Source of the DNA: Roseateles sp. XES5
GTDB lineage: Bacteria > Pseudomonadota > Alphaproteobacteria > Rhizobiales > Rhizobiaceae
Assembly (NCBI RefSeq): GCF_020535545.1
Contig: NZ_CP084752.1
Span: 310,001-374,000, forward strand
Direction: 5' to 3'
Length of the DNA stretch: 64,000 nt
The stretch's first letter is position 1. Every line of letters begins with the position of its first letter. Positions 7,625 to 16,420 of the stretch are shown here, piece after piece. The notes beneath the pieces are model-generated. The model saw only the letters and a list, made by a program, of their open reading frames with translations. It made no database searches and was not told where the DNA came from. The position numbers were made by a program, and so were the translations under genes.

Positions 7625-7891
7625 TTAGTTATGAAATCTGTCAACTGCTTTCGAAATAATCTGGTCGGATAATTCCAGATTTAATTTGCCTATGTTCGGC
7701 TGCGCCTTATAGGCCGACAGTGCCGAGAACCTCTCGGTCATCTCGGATAGCGTGGCATCCTTGCCTTGCGGCACCAGGTATCTGGCAATGCAGTTCGGGA
7801 ATCTCTTGTCGACTATCGACGCGGCAAAAGCCGGGGTCGGCAACAGAATTCCCAGGAACCCTAGGGCCATCAGGTGCTGGCTACGCCGCAT
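7625..7891 (-). CDS. Small secreted protein (88 aa)
   Basis: A clear signal peptide (MRRSQHLMALGFLGILLPTP, cleavage after AFA) leaves a mature chain of about 65 residues with a single Cys and helical character (SEMTERFSALSAYKAQ). It is the first gene of a two-gene minus-strand unit with the 569-residue protein downstream, so it could be its partner, chaperone or immunity factor. That relation is inferred only from adjacency. Family not recognised. Confidence 0.7.
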   Translation of the reverse strand: MRRSQHLMALGFLGILLPTPAFAASIVDKRFPNCIARYLVPQGKDATLSEMTERFSALSAYKAQPNIGKLNLELSDQIISKAVDRFHN

Positions 7892-8222
7892 ATCTGCGAT
7901 CCTGTCGAGGATTTGATACTTCTAATTATATCCTGAGAAATTGCACGGCTACAACTCTCGATTAGCAGGCTCCCACCCGACCGCCGCCCCATTTCTGGCC
8001 GTCGCACGACGCCTGCCCCTGTTCGCCACCTGTCGAGGAGGCATTTTTGCCGGAGCGTACCGGAATCGCCGAATCAGACCTTCCCGCGCATTAGACGAAA
8101 GTCGTAGGGTGCTTTCGCCCGCTTGTCATTTTGCGGGCACTCCCCCGCGTCACCAAGCCAAGCGTGACGCTTGTTTTGCCCCGCCCTCGTGCGGGGCTTT
8201 TTCTTGACTCTGCCAAAAACAG
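7892..8222. other. Intergenic region with an orphan plus-strand terminator
   Basis: No protein gene is supported. Several stems are visible, including GCCCGCTTGTCATTTTGCGGGC near 8129-8150 in approximate form, an AAGCGTGACGCTT hairpin near 8159, and a strong terminator at 8178-8204. A terminator on the plus strand with no coding region before it hints at an untranslated transcript or a scar of lost DNA at the edge of the accessory region. Confidence 0.4.
8178..8204 (+). terminator. Rho-independent terminator, plus strand
   Basis: The stem CCCCGC/GCGGGG around a CCTCGT loop is followed by CTTTTTC. It is oriented for transcription from the left, although no coding sequence precedes it. Confidence 0.65.
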
Positions 8223-8237
8223 GAACATAATAGGAAC
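8223..8237. promoter_or_regulatory. LexA/SOS box (GAAC-N7-GAAC)
   Basis: GAACATAATAGGAAC is an exact match to the direct-repeat LexA operator known for alphaproteobacteria (GAAC, seven bases, GAAC). It ends 7 bp before the ATG at 8245, so LexA bound here would block initiation of that gene. Confidence 0.7.
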
Positions 8238-8244
8238 AAAGGCG

Positions 8245-8514
8245 ATGACCTTCGTTCCACCACCTTCCCCCAGCTTGCTGTGGCCTTCACAGGAGAGTGC
8301 AGACGTGTGCCCGCTTCAAGAGTACGAAGCCGAGATCGATAGCGTGGACGAGGCCGTGCGCGCCGCCCTCGCCTGGCATGATGGCGATGCGCAGGCGGCG
8401 ATTGCGACGCTGCTGGCCGATTGCGCCCATCTGCGGCGCCAGCTCGAACTGACGCGCGCGGCCATGGGGCGCGGTTTTACGCGGGGATGGGAGCCTGCAC
8501 CCTTGCGGGAATGA
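8245..8514 (+). CDS. Putative SOS-regulated small protein (89 aa)
   Basis: A soluble protein with a Pro-rich start (MTFVPPPSPSLLWPSQ) and a helical body (DSVDEAVRAALAWHDGDAQA, then AIATLLADCAHLRRQLELTR). The family is not recognised from memory. The middle looks like a short helical protein conserved in rhizobia. The start is supported by the spacing from the SOS box at 8223-8237, which overlaps where the promoter should be, and an AGGAAC stretch that may serve as ribosome-binding site. It converges on merR. Regulation by LexA is the only functional clue, so a DNA-damage role is inferred, not shown. Confidence 0.65.
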   Translation: MTFVPPPSPSLLWPSQESADVCPLQEYEAEIDSVDEAVRAALAWHDGDAQAAIATLLADCAHLRRQLELTRAAMGRGFTRGWEPAPLRE

Positions 8515-8608
8515 CCCGGCCACCAGAGGCCCGGCCTGTTTCGGGGGGCTGAAGAATGGCGGTGGGCGCGTCCCTTGACGGGAAGCGCGCCGGTCTATGG
8601 CCGAAGGC

Positions 8609-9139
8609 TCAGCGCACCTGGTCCAGCAGGCGCTTGCATTCCAGAAGGTCGTAGAGCGCTTCCTGCAGCAGCGCCCGGTCTTCCTTGCCGACGCTCGTCT
8701 TGCCGAGCGAGATCTCCGGCGCTTCGTCGCTGCCGCCCACGAAGGAGAAGAAACGGCGGCTGGCGGGCGCCTTGGGGCGTCCGACGATCTGGTCCTCGTC
8801 GCTGCCGGCCTTCGGCGGCGGCGGCTCCTCGTGGCTGGCCGCGGCCAGCGCCTCCACGGTCGCAAGGTCCCCGCTCGCAATGGCGGCGACGAACTTGTTG
8901 CCGTTGACCTTGAGCAGCTTCTGCACGCCCTTGATCGTGTAGCCATGGTCGTAGAGCAGGTGGCGGATGCCCTTGAGGAGATCGACATCCTCCGGGCGGT
9001 AGTAACGCCGGCCCCCGCCGCGCTTCATCGGCTTGATCTGCGTGAAGCGCGTTTCCCAGAAGCGCAGCACGTGCTGCGGCAGGTCGAGGTCGTCGGCGAC
9101 CTCGCTGATGGTGCGGAAAGCGTCCGGACTCTTGTCCAT
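8609..9139 (-). CDS. MerR-family transcriptional regulator (176 aa)
   Basis: An N-terminal MerR-type winged helix-turn-helix: [25 protein letters not shown], then [15 protein letters not shown]. It is followed by a dimerisation helix ([10 protein letters not shown]) and a variable C-terminus ending [14 protein letters not shown]. There are no metal-binding Cys as in MerR or SoxR. This gene is conserved next to ihfA and fabH in rhizobia, and its target is unknown. Start MDKSPDAF is preferred over an upstream ATG because the HTH then starts at the normal distance. The 290 bp up to ihfA show no other gene. Confidence 0.9.
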   Translation of the reverse strand: MDKSPDAFRTISEVADDLDLPQHVLRFWETRFTQIKPMKRGGGRRYYRPEDVDLLKGIRHLLYDHGYTIKGVQKLLKVNGNKFVAAIASGDLATVEALAAASHEEPPPPKAGSDEDQIVGRPKAPASRRFFSFVGGSDEAPEISLGKTSVGKEDRALLQEALYDLLECKRLLDQVR

Positions 9140-9429
9140 TCTGTCCTCGATGAAAGCTCGCGCCGGCGGCAGAAAAGCGCGCCGCCGAATCGTATTCATT
9201 TCAGCGGCTTGCCGGGCGATATTCAAGTTTCAAATTGTGCATGTACGCGCATTCGGCGGAAAAAGCGCCAAATCCCGTCCAAAAGCGGTAGCGGAGGTCC
9301 CGGCTTTCGCGAAGGGGTTGCCCTGTCGGCAACAGGGCCGACCCGCCCGGCCCGTTGCGCCGGCTCGTTACGGGCGCGCGCAATGCCGGCCGGCAGAGCC
9401 GGGTCGGAAAGCGTCGTCCGGAAACTGCG

Positions 9430-9768
9430 TCAGGATGCGGGGGATGCCGGCTTCTGCTTGGCCTTGCGCGAAAGATGCGATTTCAGCACCCGCTGCTTCA
9501 GCACGTTGGAAGCCTTGAAGGTCATCACGCGGCGCGGCGAGATCGGCACTTCCTCGCCGGTCTTCGGGTTGCGGCCGATGCGCTCGTTCTTGTCGCGCAC
9601 CTGGAAGGTGGCGAAGGAGGAAAGCTTGACGCTCTCGCCCCGCACGATGGCGTTGCAGATCTCGTCGATCACGGTTTCGACAAGCTCCGCCGATTCGGTT
9701 CGGGAGAGGCCGACCTTACGGAAAACCGATTCGGCCAAATCTGCGCGTGTCACCGTCTTGCCGCTCAT
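9430..9768 (-). CDS. ihfA: Integration host factor subunit alpha
   Basis: A HU/IHF-family DNA-bending protein that pairs with IhfB. The order is typical: [19 protein letters not shown], dimer helices to residue about 45, then [20 protein letters not shown] with the beta-arm that inserts Pro into the minor groove ([12 protein letters not shown]) and the C-terminal helix ([15 protein letters not shown]). The 112-residue length is a little above the family norm because of a Lys-rich tail ([12 protein letters not shown]). It lies between fabH and merR in the usual rhizobial order. Confidence 0.95.
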   Translation of the reverse strand: MSGKTVTRADLAESVFRKVGLSRTESAELVETVIDEICNAIVRGESVKLSSFATFQVRDKNERIGRNPKTGEEVPISPRRVMTFKASNVLKQRVLKSHLSRKAKQKPASPAS

Positions 9769-9913
9769 CGTTCCTCACCGATTTCCCATTGAAAGCGTAT
9801 GGTTAGGGAGAGAAGAGTATTGTCCTTGCCCCCCCGGGTCAAGCGGCCCCGGCAAGAGGACTCGTATTGGTCTGCAGAACGGCGCCCGCAGACCGATACG
9901 CCCGCCGCAAGGG

Positions 9914-10885
9914 TTACCAGCGCAGCAGCACGGCGCCCCAGGTGAAGCCGCCGCCCACGCCTTCCAGCAGCACGGTCTGGCCGCGCTGGATCTTGCCGCT
10001 GCGCACCGCGACGTCCAGCGCCAGCGGGATGGAAGCGGCCGAGGTGTTGCCGTGCTCGTCGACGGTGACGATGAGCTTGTCCAGCGACATCTTCAGCTTC
10101 TTGGCCGTGCCCTGCATGATGCGGATATTGGCCTGGTGCGGGATCAGCCAGTCGATGTCGTCGGCGGTAAAGCCGGTGGCGTCGAAGGCCGAGACGATGA
10201 CGTCGGTGATCATGCCCACCGCATGCTTGAAGACCTCGCGGCCCTCCATGCGCAGGTGGCCGACCGTGCCGGTCGTCGAGGGGCCGCCGTCGACATAGAG
10301 CTTTTCGCGGTGCGCGCCGTCGGAGCGAAGCTGCGTCGCCAGCACGCCGCGGTCCGCATTGGTCCCTGCCCCGTCCTGGGCTTCCAGGATGATCGCGCCG
10401 GCGCCGTCGCCGAAGAGCACGCAGGTCGTGCGGTCGGTCCAGTCGAGGATGCGCGAGAAGGTTTCCGCGCCGATGACCAGCACGCGCCGGGCAAGGCCGC
10501 CGCGAATATAGGCGTCGGCCGTCGTCACGGCATAGACGAAGCCGGAACAGACCGCCTGCACGTCGAAGGCAAAGCCGTGGTGCATGCCGAGACGGTTCTG
10601 GATGTTGACGGCAGTCGCCGGGAAGGTGTTGTCCGGCGTGGAGGTCGCGACGACGATGAGGTCGATGTCGGCGGCGGTCAGGCCCGCCTTGTCCAGCGCG
10701 GCGCGCGCGGCCGCTTCGCCGAGCGAGGCGGTCGTTTCGCCGTCACCGGCGATGTAGCGCTGGCGGATGCCGGTGCGCTGCACGATCCACTCGTCGGTCG
10801 TATCGACCATGCTTTCGAGCTCGGCATTGGTGAGCACCCGCTTCGGAAGCGCTGCTCCGAAACCGCGGATCACTGAACGAATCAT
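9914..10885 (-). CDS. fabH: 3-oxoacyl-ACP synthase III (KAS III)
   Basis: Condenses acetyl-CoA with malonyl-ACP to start type II fatty-acid synthesis. The catalytic triad is intact: Cys113 (AVCSGF), His250 ([11 protein letters not shown]) and Asn280 (EHGNTSAAS). The C-terminal [13 protein letters not shown] is the family ending, and the length of 323 is normal. It is one base from plsX, whose stop precedes its ATG, so the two are co-transcribed with the DUF177 gene upstream, linking fatty-acid and phospholipid initiation. Confidence 0.97.
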   Translation of the reverse strand: MIRSVIRGFGAALPKRVLTNAELESMVDTTDEWIVQRTGIRQRYIAGDGETTASLGEAAARAALDKAGLTAADIDLIVVATSTPDNTFPATAVNIQNRLGMHHGFAFDVQAVCSGFVYAVTTADAYIRGGLARRVLVIGAETFSRILDWTDRTTCVLFGDGAGAIILEAQDGAGTNADRGVLATQLRSDGAHREKLYVDGGPSTTGTVGHLRMEGREVFKHAVGMITDVIVSAFDATGFTADDIDWLIPHQANIRIMQGTAKKLKMSLDKLIVTVDEHGNTSAASIPLALDVAVRSGKIQRGQTVLLEGVGGGFTWGAVLLRW

Positions 10886-10886
10886 T

Positions 10887-11942
10887 CTATACCTCGTCGC
10901 CCACGCCCTGGACGCCTTCGACAGGCCGGCCCGCGTGGTACTTCTGCAAATCTTTTTCGATCTTGTCTTTCAGGCCGTTGCGGACCATGTCGTAGCCGAC
11001 ATCGACCGCGGCGGCAAAGCCTTCGGCGTCCGTGCCGCCATGGCTCTTGATGACGATGCCGTTGAGGCCGAGGAACACGCCGCCATTGACCTTGCGCGGA
11101 TCCATCTTCTCGCGCACCCGGTCGAAGGCGCCCTTGGCCAGGATGTAACCGAGCTTGGCGAGCCAGGTGCGCGACATGGCGGCCCGCAGATATTCCGCGA
11201 TCTGCCGCGCCGTGCCTTCCGCCGCCTTCAGCGCGATGTTGCCGGCAAAGCCTTCCGTCACCACGACATCCACCGTGCCGCGGCCGATATCGTCGCCCTC
11301 GACGAAACCGTAATATTCGATCGTGTCGAAATTGGCCTCGCGGATGAGCTGGCCGGCGGCCTTGACCTCTTCCTGGCCCTTGATTTCCTCGACGCCGACA
11401 TTGAGCAGGCCGAGCGTCGGTCTGTCGATCTCGAACAGCGCGCGCGCCATGGCGCCGCCCATCAGCGCGAAATCGAACAGCTGGTTGGCGTCCGCGCCGA
11501 TCGTCGCGCCGATGTCGAGCACGATGCTCTCGCCCTTGAGCGTCGGCCAGATGCCGGCAATGGCGGGGCGCTCGATATTGGCCATCATGCGCAGACAGAA
11601 TTTGGACATGGCCATCAGCGCGCCGGTATTGCCGGCGGACACGGCGACGTCGGCCTCGCCCTTGGCCACCGCGTCGATCGACTGCCACATGGAGGACTTG
11701 CCCCGGCCGCGGCGCAGCGCCTGGCTCGGCTTCTCGTCCATGGCGACGGCGACGTCGCAATGATGGAAGGTGCTGGCGGCCTTCAGCTTGGGATGCTGCG
11801 CCAGAAGCGGCTCGCATTCGGCGGCATTGCCATAGAGCACGAAGCGGATTTCGGGATGGCGCTCGAGGGCCTTGGCTGCGCCCGGGATGGCGACCTTCGG
11901 ACCGAAATCGCCACCCATGACATCGACGGAAATTCTGACCAC
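10887..11942 (-). CDS. plsX: Phosphate acyltransferase PlsX
   Basis: A peripheral membrane enzyme that turns acyl-ACP and phosphate into acyl-phosphate, the donor for PlsY in phosphatidic-acid synthesis. It starts [20 protein letters not shown], the diagnostic N-terminal motif. It also has [30 protein letters not shown] and [18 protein letters not shown], which are conserved blocks around the active site. The length of 351 is normal. It is directly upstream of fabH on the same strand. Confidence 0.97.
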   Translation of the reverse strand: MVRISVDVMGGDFGPKVAIPGAAKALERHPEIRFVLYGNAAECEPLLAQHPKLKAASTFHHCDVAVAMDEKPSQALRRGRGKSSMWQSIDAVAKGEADVAVSAGNTGALMAMSKFCLRMMANIERPAIAGIWPTLKGESIVLDIGATIGADANQLFDFALMGGAMARALFEIDRPTLGLLNVGVEEIKGQEEVKAAGQLIREANFDTIEYYGFVEGDDIGRGTVDVVVTEGFAGNIALKAAEGTARQIAEYLRAAMSRTWLAKLGYILAKGAFDRVREKMDPRKVNGGVFLGLNGIVIKSHGGTDAEGFAAAVDVGYDMVRNGLKDKIEKDLQKYHAGRPVEGVQGVGDEV

Positions 11943-12060
11943 GCGAGTCTTGCCTTAGTTCTCTTGTTTCCAGCGGCAGAAGGCCACCGCGGCGGAATTC
12001 GGCCAAAATACCGCTTTTCGCCGGGGGCACAACTGAATTATCGGCGGCCTTACGGCCGTT

Positions 12061-12615
12061 TCAGTCTTTTTTCCAGTCCTTCAGGACGGCGAAGGGCGAG
12101 GGTTTGCGATCGTCCTTGTCGGTGCTTTCGATATGCCCGCCGAAGGCGACGTCGGCCCGGCGCGGATAGGGATCGATCGCCAGCGCCACATGTTCGGCGG
12201 CCACTTCCCCGGCATCGATCGTGTCGCCGGTGAAGACCTCCGGCGCGTCGGGACCGTCGGGATCGAGCAGCATTTCGCCCGTCTCGCTGGCCACCGGCAG
12301 GCGCGCCAGCTTGGACCCCTCGGGAACGAAGATCGCCTCGACCGGCTCGTCGATATGGCTTTCGACCGGATCGAGCGTCACCACGCAGGCCTGCACGATA
12401 TCGGCGGTGACGCGGCCCTTCAGCCGCACGCCGTCGCGCTTCCAGCGGCGCACCTCGAAGGTCGCCGTCAGCGCCTTCACCTCGAGGATCGACCAGAGCG
12501 CGGCAAGCCCCGCCCGCTCCTCGGCATCGGCGCTGATCGTCACCTCGACCGGGTTGGCCGAGATGTGGCCGACCTTGACGGGATAGGAAAAGGGCGTTTC
12601 GTCGTCTTTCTTCAT
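12061..12615 (-). CDS. DUF177 (YceD-like) protein (184 aa)
   Basis: A YceD/DUF177-family protein, a group tied to 23S rRNA accumulation and usually found near rpmF, plsX and fabH. Visible features are the N-terminal FSYPVKVGHISANPVEVTIS, the beta-rich middle (VRLKGRVTADIVQACVVTLD), the VESHIDEPVEAIFVP motif and a C-terminal PFAVLKDWKKD. Here rpmF is absent from the immediate vicinity, as usual in rhizobia. Start MKKDDETP at 12615 is chosen because the upstream extension overlaps the gene at 12695. It is upstream of plsX. Confidence 0.85.
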   Translation of the reverse strand: MKKDDETPFSYPVKVGHISANPVEVTISADAEERAGLAALWSILEVKALTATFEVRRWKRDGVRLKGRVTADIVQACVVTLDPVESHIDEPVEAIFVPEGSKLARLPVASETGEMLLDPDGPDAPEVFTGDTIDAGEVAAEHVALAIDPYPRRADVAFGGHIESTDKDDRKPSPFAVLKDWKKD

Positions 12616-12694
12616 CGTCTGCCTTCCGGCCGCCTGTGGCGGCGAGTTCTTCTGGCCAGCCGCTATGGCGGCGTCTTCTTCAAGGCCCCCGCCG

Positions 12695-13249
12695 TCAGGC
12701 GGTGTGTTCCTGCGGGCCGGGTGCGGCCACATCGAGCGCGCCGAGCGCGATCGCGTCCTCGCCGACATCCGCCATCGCCGCCTCCGCGGTAAAGAGATAG
12801 GCGGCAAGCCCGTCCATCGCCGGCGCGCCCTCGCCCGCCTCGGGATGGATGTTGCGCCGGAGCGCGCTCGCCAGGCCCGCGCGGTCGCCGGCGTCCAACG
12901 CCGTCGCATAGGATTCCAGCCGGCCGTAGAACATGCCGGCGAATTTCTTCATGCGCTTGGGCACGCCGACATCGCCGACGCCGAGCTCGCGAATCGAATG
13001 GTCGACGTCCTCGAAGAAGGCATCGACGATCTCCTGGGCGATTTCCTGGCCGGACGTCGCGCTTTTGCGCGTGCGCCGGAAGTAAAGGATCAGCATCGCC
13101 GAGAGCATCTCGAAGCGGCCCATCACCGTGTCGGGAACATCAAGCGCTTCATAGAGATAGGGATGACGCGCCGCCTTTGTCAGGGTCGCGTATTGCTTTT
13201 CGACGATGCGCCGGTTGCCGTTTTTTTTGCCGAACAGGCCGAAAATCAT
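12695..13249 (-). CDS. Ubiquinol-cytochrome c chaperone (CBP3-like, 184 aa)
   Basis: Belongs to the Cbp3/COG5452 family needed for assembly of cytochrome b in the bc1 complex. It starts MIFGLFGKKNGNRRIVEKQY, the usual rhizobial N-terminus, and contains YEALDVPDTVMGRFEMLSAM and VFFDEDV-like residues (VDAFFEDVDHSIRELGVGDV) typical of the family, with GVPKRMKKFAGMFYGRL after them. A Met immediately before (13252) is an equally possible start. It lies between the DUF177 gene and the divergent bamE, in conserved rhizobial order. Confidence 0.88.
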   Translation of the reverse strand: MIFGLFGKKNGNRRIVEKQYATLTKAARHPYLYEALDVPDTVMGRFEMLSAMLILYFRRTRKSATSGQEIAQEIVDAFFEDVDHSIRELGVGDVGVPKRMKKFAGMFYGRLESYATALDAGDRAGLASALRRNIHPEAGEGAPAMDGLAAYLFTAEAAMADVGEDAIALGALDVAAPGPQEHTA

Positions 13250-13401
13250 CATAAAGCCTAGTTTTGCCCGATTCAAACCATGGAGCCGTTGCAAGTCATG
13301 TTGCATGACGGTCGAAGCTGGTTTACCGAAGCAGGCATGAATTGCAATGGCTGCGCGGCCATCATCGTCCCGGGGATGTTGTGAAGAGAGATTCTCAGAA
13401 T

Positions 13402-13869
13402 ATGAAGCTGTTGCGTAACGCCGCCATTGCCGTCGCCCTCTCCGCCTCCGTCCTGACGGCCTGCCAGGGCCCGAGCGAAGTCCTCTATCAGGGCTATGTC
13501 GTGGATCAGGAAACGCTGGCGCTGGCCCCGGTCGGCTCCTCGCGCGAGCAGGTGCTGCTGTCGCTCGGCACGCCGTCCTCGACCGCGACCTTCGACAACG
13601 AAGTCTTCTACTACATCTCGCAGAAGCGGAAGCGCTCCGCCGCCTTCCTGAAGCCGAAGGTCGTCGAGCAGAGCGTGCTCGCCGTCTATTTCGACAAGGA
13701 CGGCAATGTCGAGCGCCTCGCCCATTACCAGCTGCAGGACGGCAAGGTCTTCGACATGATCGCCCGCGTCACCCCGACGGGCGGCGCCGAGACGACCTTC
13801 CTCGGCCAGCTCCTGCGCGGCGGTGCGAACCCCGGCACGGTGATGAAGAACATCTTCGGCAACAACTGA
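13402..13869 (+). CDS. bamE: Outer-membrane assembly lipoprotein BamE/OmlA
   Basis: A lipoprotein of the SmpA/OmlA family, part of the BAM complex that inserts beta-barrel proteins into the outer membrane. A signal peptide with lipobox VLTACQG directs lipid attachment at Cys. The BamE fold is marked by VDQETLALAPVGSSREQVLL, SLGTPSSTATFDNEVFYYIS and LAVYFDKDGNVERLAHYQL. Length 155. An upstream in-frame ATG at 13342 is rejected because it would bury the signal peptide. A strong terminator follows at 13896. Confidence 0.93.
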   Translation: MKLLRNAAIAVALSASVLTACQGPSEVLYQGYVVDQETLALAPVGSSREQVLLSLGTPSSTATFDNEVFYYISQKRKRSAAFLKPKVVEQSVLAVYFDKDGNVERLAHYQLQDGKVFDMIARVTPTGGAETTFLGQLLRGGANPGTVMKNIFGNN

Positions 13870-13895
13870 TCCGAAGAATCCGATATTTCAAAAGG

Positions 13896-13926
13896 AAACC
13901 GCGGGGATCGCTCCCCGCGGTTTTTG
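13896..13926 (+). terminator. Rho-independent terminator after bamE
   Basis: The stem ACCGCGGGG/CCCCGCGGT with an ATCGCT loop is followed by TTTTTG. It is a strong intrinsic terminator on the plus strand. Confidence 0.9.
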
Positions 13927-13990
13927 TTTGGGCATCCAGGGCAATTGCGGTTCACCGAAACTGCCCTGGCGATTTCTCGTTGCCGGATTC

Positions 13991-14084
13991 TCCGACGCCG
14001 AAGCGTTGCCGCTTCGGCTGGAAATGCTCTTTGGTCCTGTCGCATTGTCCGACGCCGAAGCGTTGCCGCTTCGGCTGGAAATGC
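13991..14084. repeat. Two tandem REP-like palindromes
   Basis: TCCGACGCCGAAGCG, a short TTGC loop region, then CGCTTCGGCTGGAAATGC occurs at 13991-14027 and again at 14048-14084. Diverged copies lie at 32509-32546 and 57521-57559. The inverted repeat GCCGAAGCG/CGCTTCGGC is typical of short palindromic extragenic elements. The block sits just after the hppA stop codon and could act as its 3' stem. Confidence 0.7.
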
Positions 14085-14089
14085 CTGGC

Positions 14090-16228
14090 TTACCCAGCCA
14101 GAACGGCGAGCAGCAGCAAGGCCACGATATTGATGATCTTGATCAGCGGGTTCACGGCCGGGCCGGCGGTGTCCTTGTAGGGGTCGCCCACGGTGTCGCC
14201 GGTCACGGCGGCCTTGTGCGCCTCCGAACCCTTCATGTGGCGGGTGCCGTCCTTGTCGACGAAACCGTCCTCGAAGCTCTTCTTGGCATTGTCCCATGCG
14301 CCGCCGCCCGAGGTCATGGAAATGGCGACGAACAGGCCGTTGACGATGACGCCGAGCAGCGAGGCGCCGAGCGCGGCGAAGGCCGAGGCCTTGGAGCCGG
14401 AAATCGCCAGCACGCCGAAATAGACGACGAGCGGGGCCAGCACCGGCAGCAGCGAGGGGATGATCATCTCGCGGATGGCGGCCTTGGTCAGCATGTCGAC
14501 GGCGCGGCCATAGTCCGGCTTGTCGCGGCCTTCCATGATGCCGGGCTTTTCGCGGAACTGCCGGCGCACTTCCTCCACCACCGCGCCGCCCGCCCGGCCG
14601 ACGGCGGTCATCGCGATGCCGCCGAAGAGATACGGGATGAGACCGCCGAAGATGAGACCGGCGACGACATAGGGGTTGGAGAGATCGAAGGAGATCGTGC
14701 CGATATCCGCGAAGTACGGATATTTGTCGCCGTTCGCCGCGAAATAGGCGAGGTCGTTGGAATAGGCAGCGAAGAGCACCAGAGCGGCCAGGCCGGCGGA
14801 GCCGATGGCATAGCCCTTGGTCACGGCCTTGGTGGTGTTGCCCACGGCATCCAGCGGGTCGGTGATGGCGCGCACGCTGTCGGGCAGCTCGGCCATCTCG
14901 GCAATGCCGCCGGCGTTGTCGGTGATGGGGCCGTAGGCATCCAGGGCCACCACGATGCCGGCCATGCTCAGCATGGAGGTGGCGGCGATGGCGATGCCGT
15001 ACAGGCCCGCCAGCTTGTAGGTGGCGATGATGCCACCGACGATGACGATCGCCGGCAGCGCCGTCGATTCCAGCGAGACGGCAAGGCCCTGGATGACGTT
15101 GGTGCCGTGGCCGGTCACCGAAGCCTGGGCGATGGAGTTCACCGGGCGCTTGTTGGTGCCGGTATAGTATTCGGTGATCACCACGATGAGCGCCGTCACC
15201 ACGAGGCCGAGCAGGCCGCAGATGAAGAGGTTCGTGCCGGTGATCTCCTTGCCGGCGACCGTGCCGATCGCGCCCCAGCCGATGGTGAGCGATGTCGCCG
15301 CGCCGAGACCGAGGATCGACAGCACGCCCGTCACGATGAGGCCCTTGTAGAGCGCGCCCATGATCGAGCCGTTGGAGCCGAGCTTGACGAAGAAGGAACC
15401 GACGATCGAGGTGATGATGCAGGCGCCGCAGATGGCGAGCGGATAGATCATCGCGCTGGCCAGAACCGGCGTGCCGGCAAAGAAGATCGCCGCCAGCACC
15501 ATGGTGGCGATCAGGGTCACGGCATAGGTCTCGAAGAGGTCGGCCGCCATGCCGGCGCAGTCGCCCACGTTGTCGCCCACGTTGTCGGCGATCACGGCGG
15601 GGTTGCGCGGGTCATCCTCGGGAATGCCGGCCTCCACCTTGCCCACCAGGTCGGCGCCCACGTCGGCGCCCTTGGTGAAGATGCCCCCGCCCAGACGGGC
15701 GAAGATGGAGATCAGCGAGGAGCCGAAGCCGAGCGCGACGAGCGCGTCGATGACCTCGCGCGAGGCCGGTTCCTGGCCGAGAACGCCGGTCAGGATCGAA
15801 TAGTAGATGGACACGCCGAGAAGCGCGAGGCCGGCCACCAGCATGCCGGTGATCGCGCCCGACTTGAAGGCGATGTCGAGGCCGGAGGACAGGCTGACGG
15901 ACGCGGCCTGGGCCGTGCGCACATTGGCGCGGACGGACACATGCATGCCGATGAAACCGGCAACGCCCGACAGGACGGCGCCGATCAGAAACCCGATGGC
16001 GGCCGTTGCGGAAAGAAGCAGCCAGGTGCCGACGAAAACAACGACCCCGACGATAGCAATGGTTTTGTATTGCCGGGTGAGATAGGCCTGCGCCCCTTCC
16101 CGGATATAACCTGCAATTTCCTGCATGCGGGCATTGCCCTGGTCGGCGGCAAGCACCGACTGCGTCGCCCAGATGGCATAAACCACCGAAAGCAACCCGC
16201 ATGCGATAACGCCAAACAATATGGTCAT
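14090..16228 (-). CDS. hppA: K+-independent proton-pumping inorganic pyrophosphatase
   Basis: A membrane pump (about 16 helices, 712 residues) that couples hydrolysis of pyrophosphate to proton export. The catalytic loop is exact: [20 protein letters not shown], then [20 protein letters not shown]. The residues that set ion dependence, [17 protein letters not shown], have Lys where K+-dependent enzymes have Ala, so it should be K+-independent. The start at 16228 has an ideal AAGGAGG ribosome-binding site. Two internal patches (about 14810-15000 and 15540-15700) show heavy GTG/CTG use that differs from the rest. Confidence 0.96.
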   Translation of the reverse strand: MTILFGVIACGLLSVVYAIWATQSVLAADQGNARMQEIAGYIREGAQAYLTRQYKTIAIVGVVVFVGTWLLLSATAAIGFLIGAVLSGVAGFIGMHVSVRANVRTAQAASVSLSSGLDIAFKSGAITGMLVAGLALLGVSIYYSILTGVLGQEPASREVIDALVALGFGSSLISIFARLGGGIFTKGADVGADLVGKVEAGIPEDDPRNPAVIADNVGDNVGDCAGMAADLFETYAVTLIATMVLAAIFFAGTPVLASAMIYPLAICGACIITSIVGSFFVKLGSNGSIMGALYKGLIVTGVLSILGLGAATSLTIGWGAIGTVAGKEITGTNLFICGLLGLVVTALIVVITEYYTGTNKRPVNSIAQASVTGHGTNVIQGLAVSLESTALPAIVIVGGIIATYKLAGLYGIAIAATSMLSMAGIVVALDAYGPITDNAGGIAEMAELPDSVRAITDPLDAVGNTTKAVTKGYAIGSAGLAALVLFAAYSNDLAYFAANGDKYPYFADIGTISFDLSNPYVVAGLIFGGLIPYLFGGIAMTAVGRAGGAVVEEVRRQFREKPGIMEGRDKPDYGRAVDMLTKAAIREMIIPSLLPVLAPLVVYFGVLAISGSKASAFAALGASLLGVIVNGLFVAISMTSGGGAWDNAKKSFEDGFVDKDGTRHMKGSEAHKAAVTGDTVGDPYKDTAGPAVNPLIKIINIVALLLLAVLAG

Positions 16229-16420
16229 TTCGCTCTGTCCTCCTTGGAGACAGCGGGGTCCTCTCCCCGCCGCCGAGATGCGCCCGCCCCTTCTTGCCTC
16301 CTCACAAGCCAGGGGTGGTGCGCGGCCAGAGTGCGTTTGCGAATCGGTTGCGTCAAGTCGCCGCACTGCGGCAAGCACTTATGGAAAACGGATTTTTCGG
16401 CGCGGGTCGATGCGAACCGA

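Noticed and set aside
8090..8180. tRNA or 6S-like RNA near the island edge
   Set aside because: Stems are present, but no T-loop, anticodon arm or 6S-type long bulged helix could be drawn.
7941..8207. Plus-strand frames ending at the orphan terminator
   Set aside because: No start signal or recognisable protein; they run through the hairpins and the terminator.
8597..10876. A 759-codon plus-strand frame
   Set aside because: Antisense to merR, ihfA and fabH, with no motif and biased composition.
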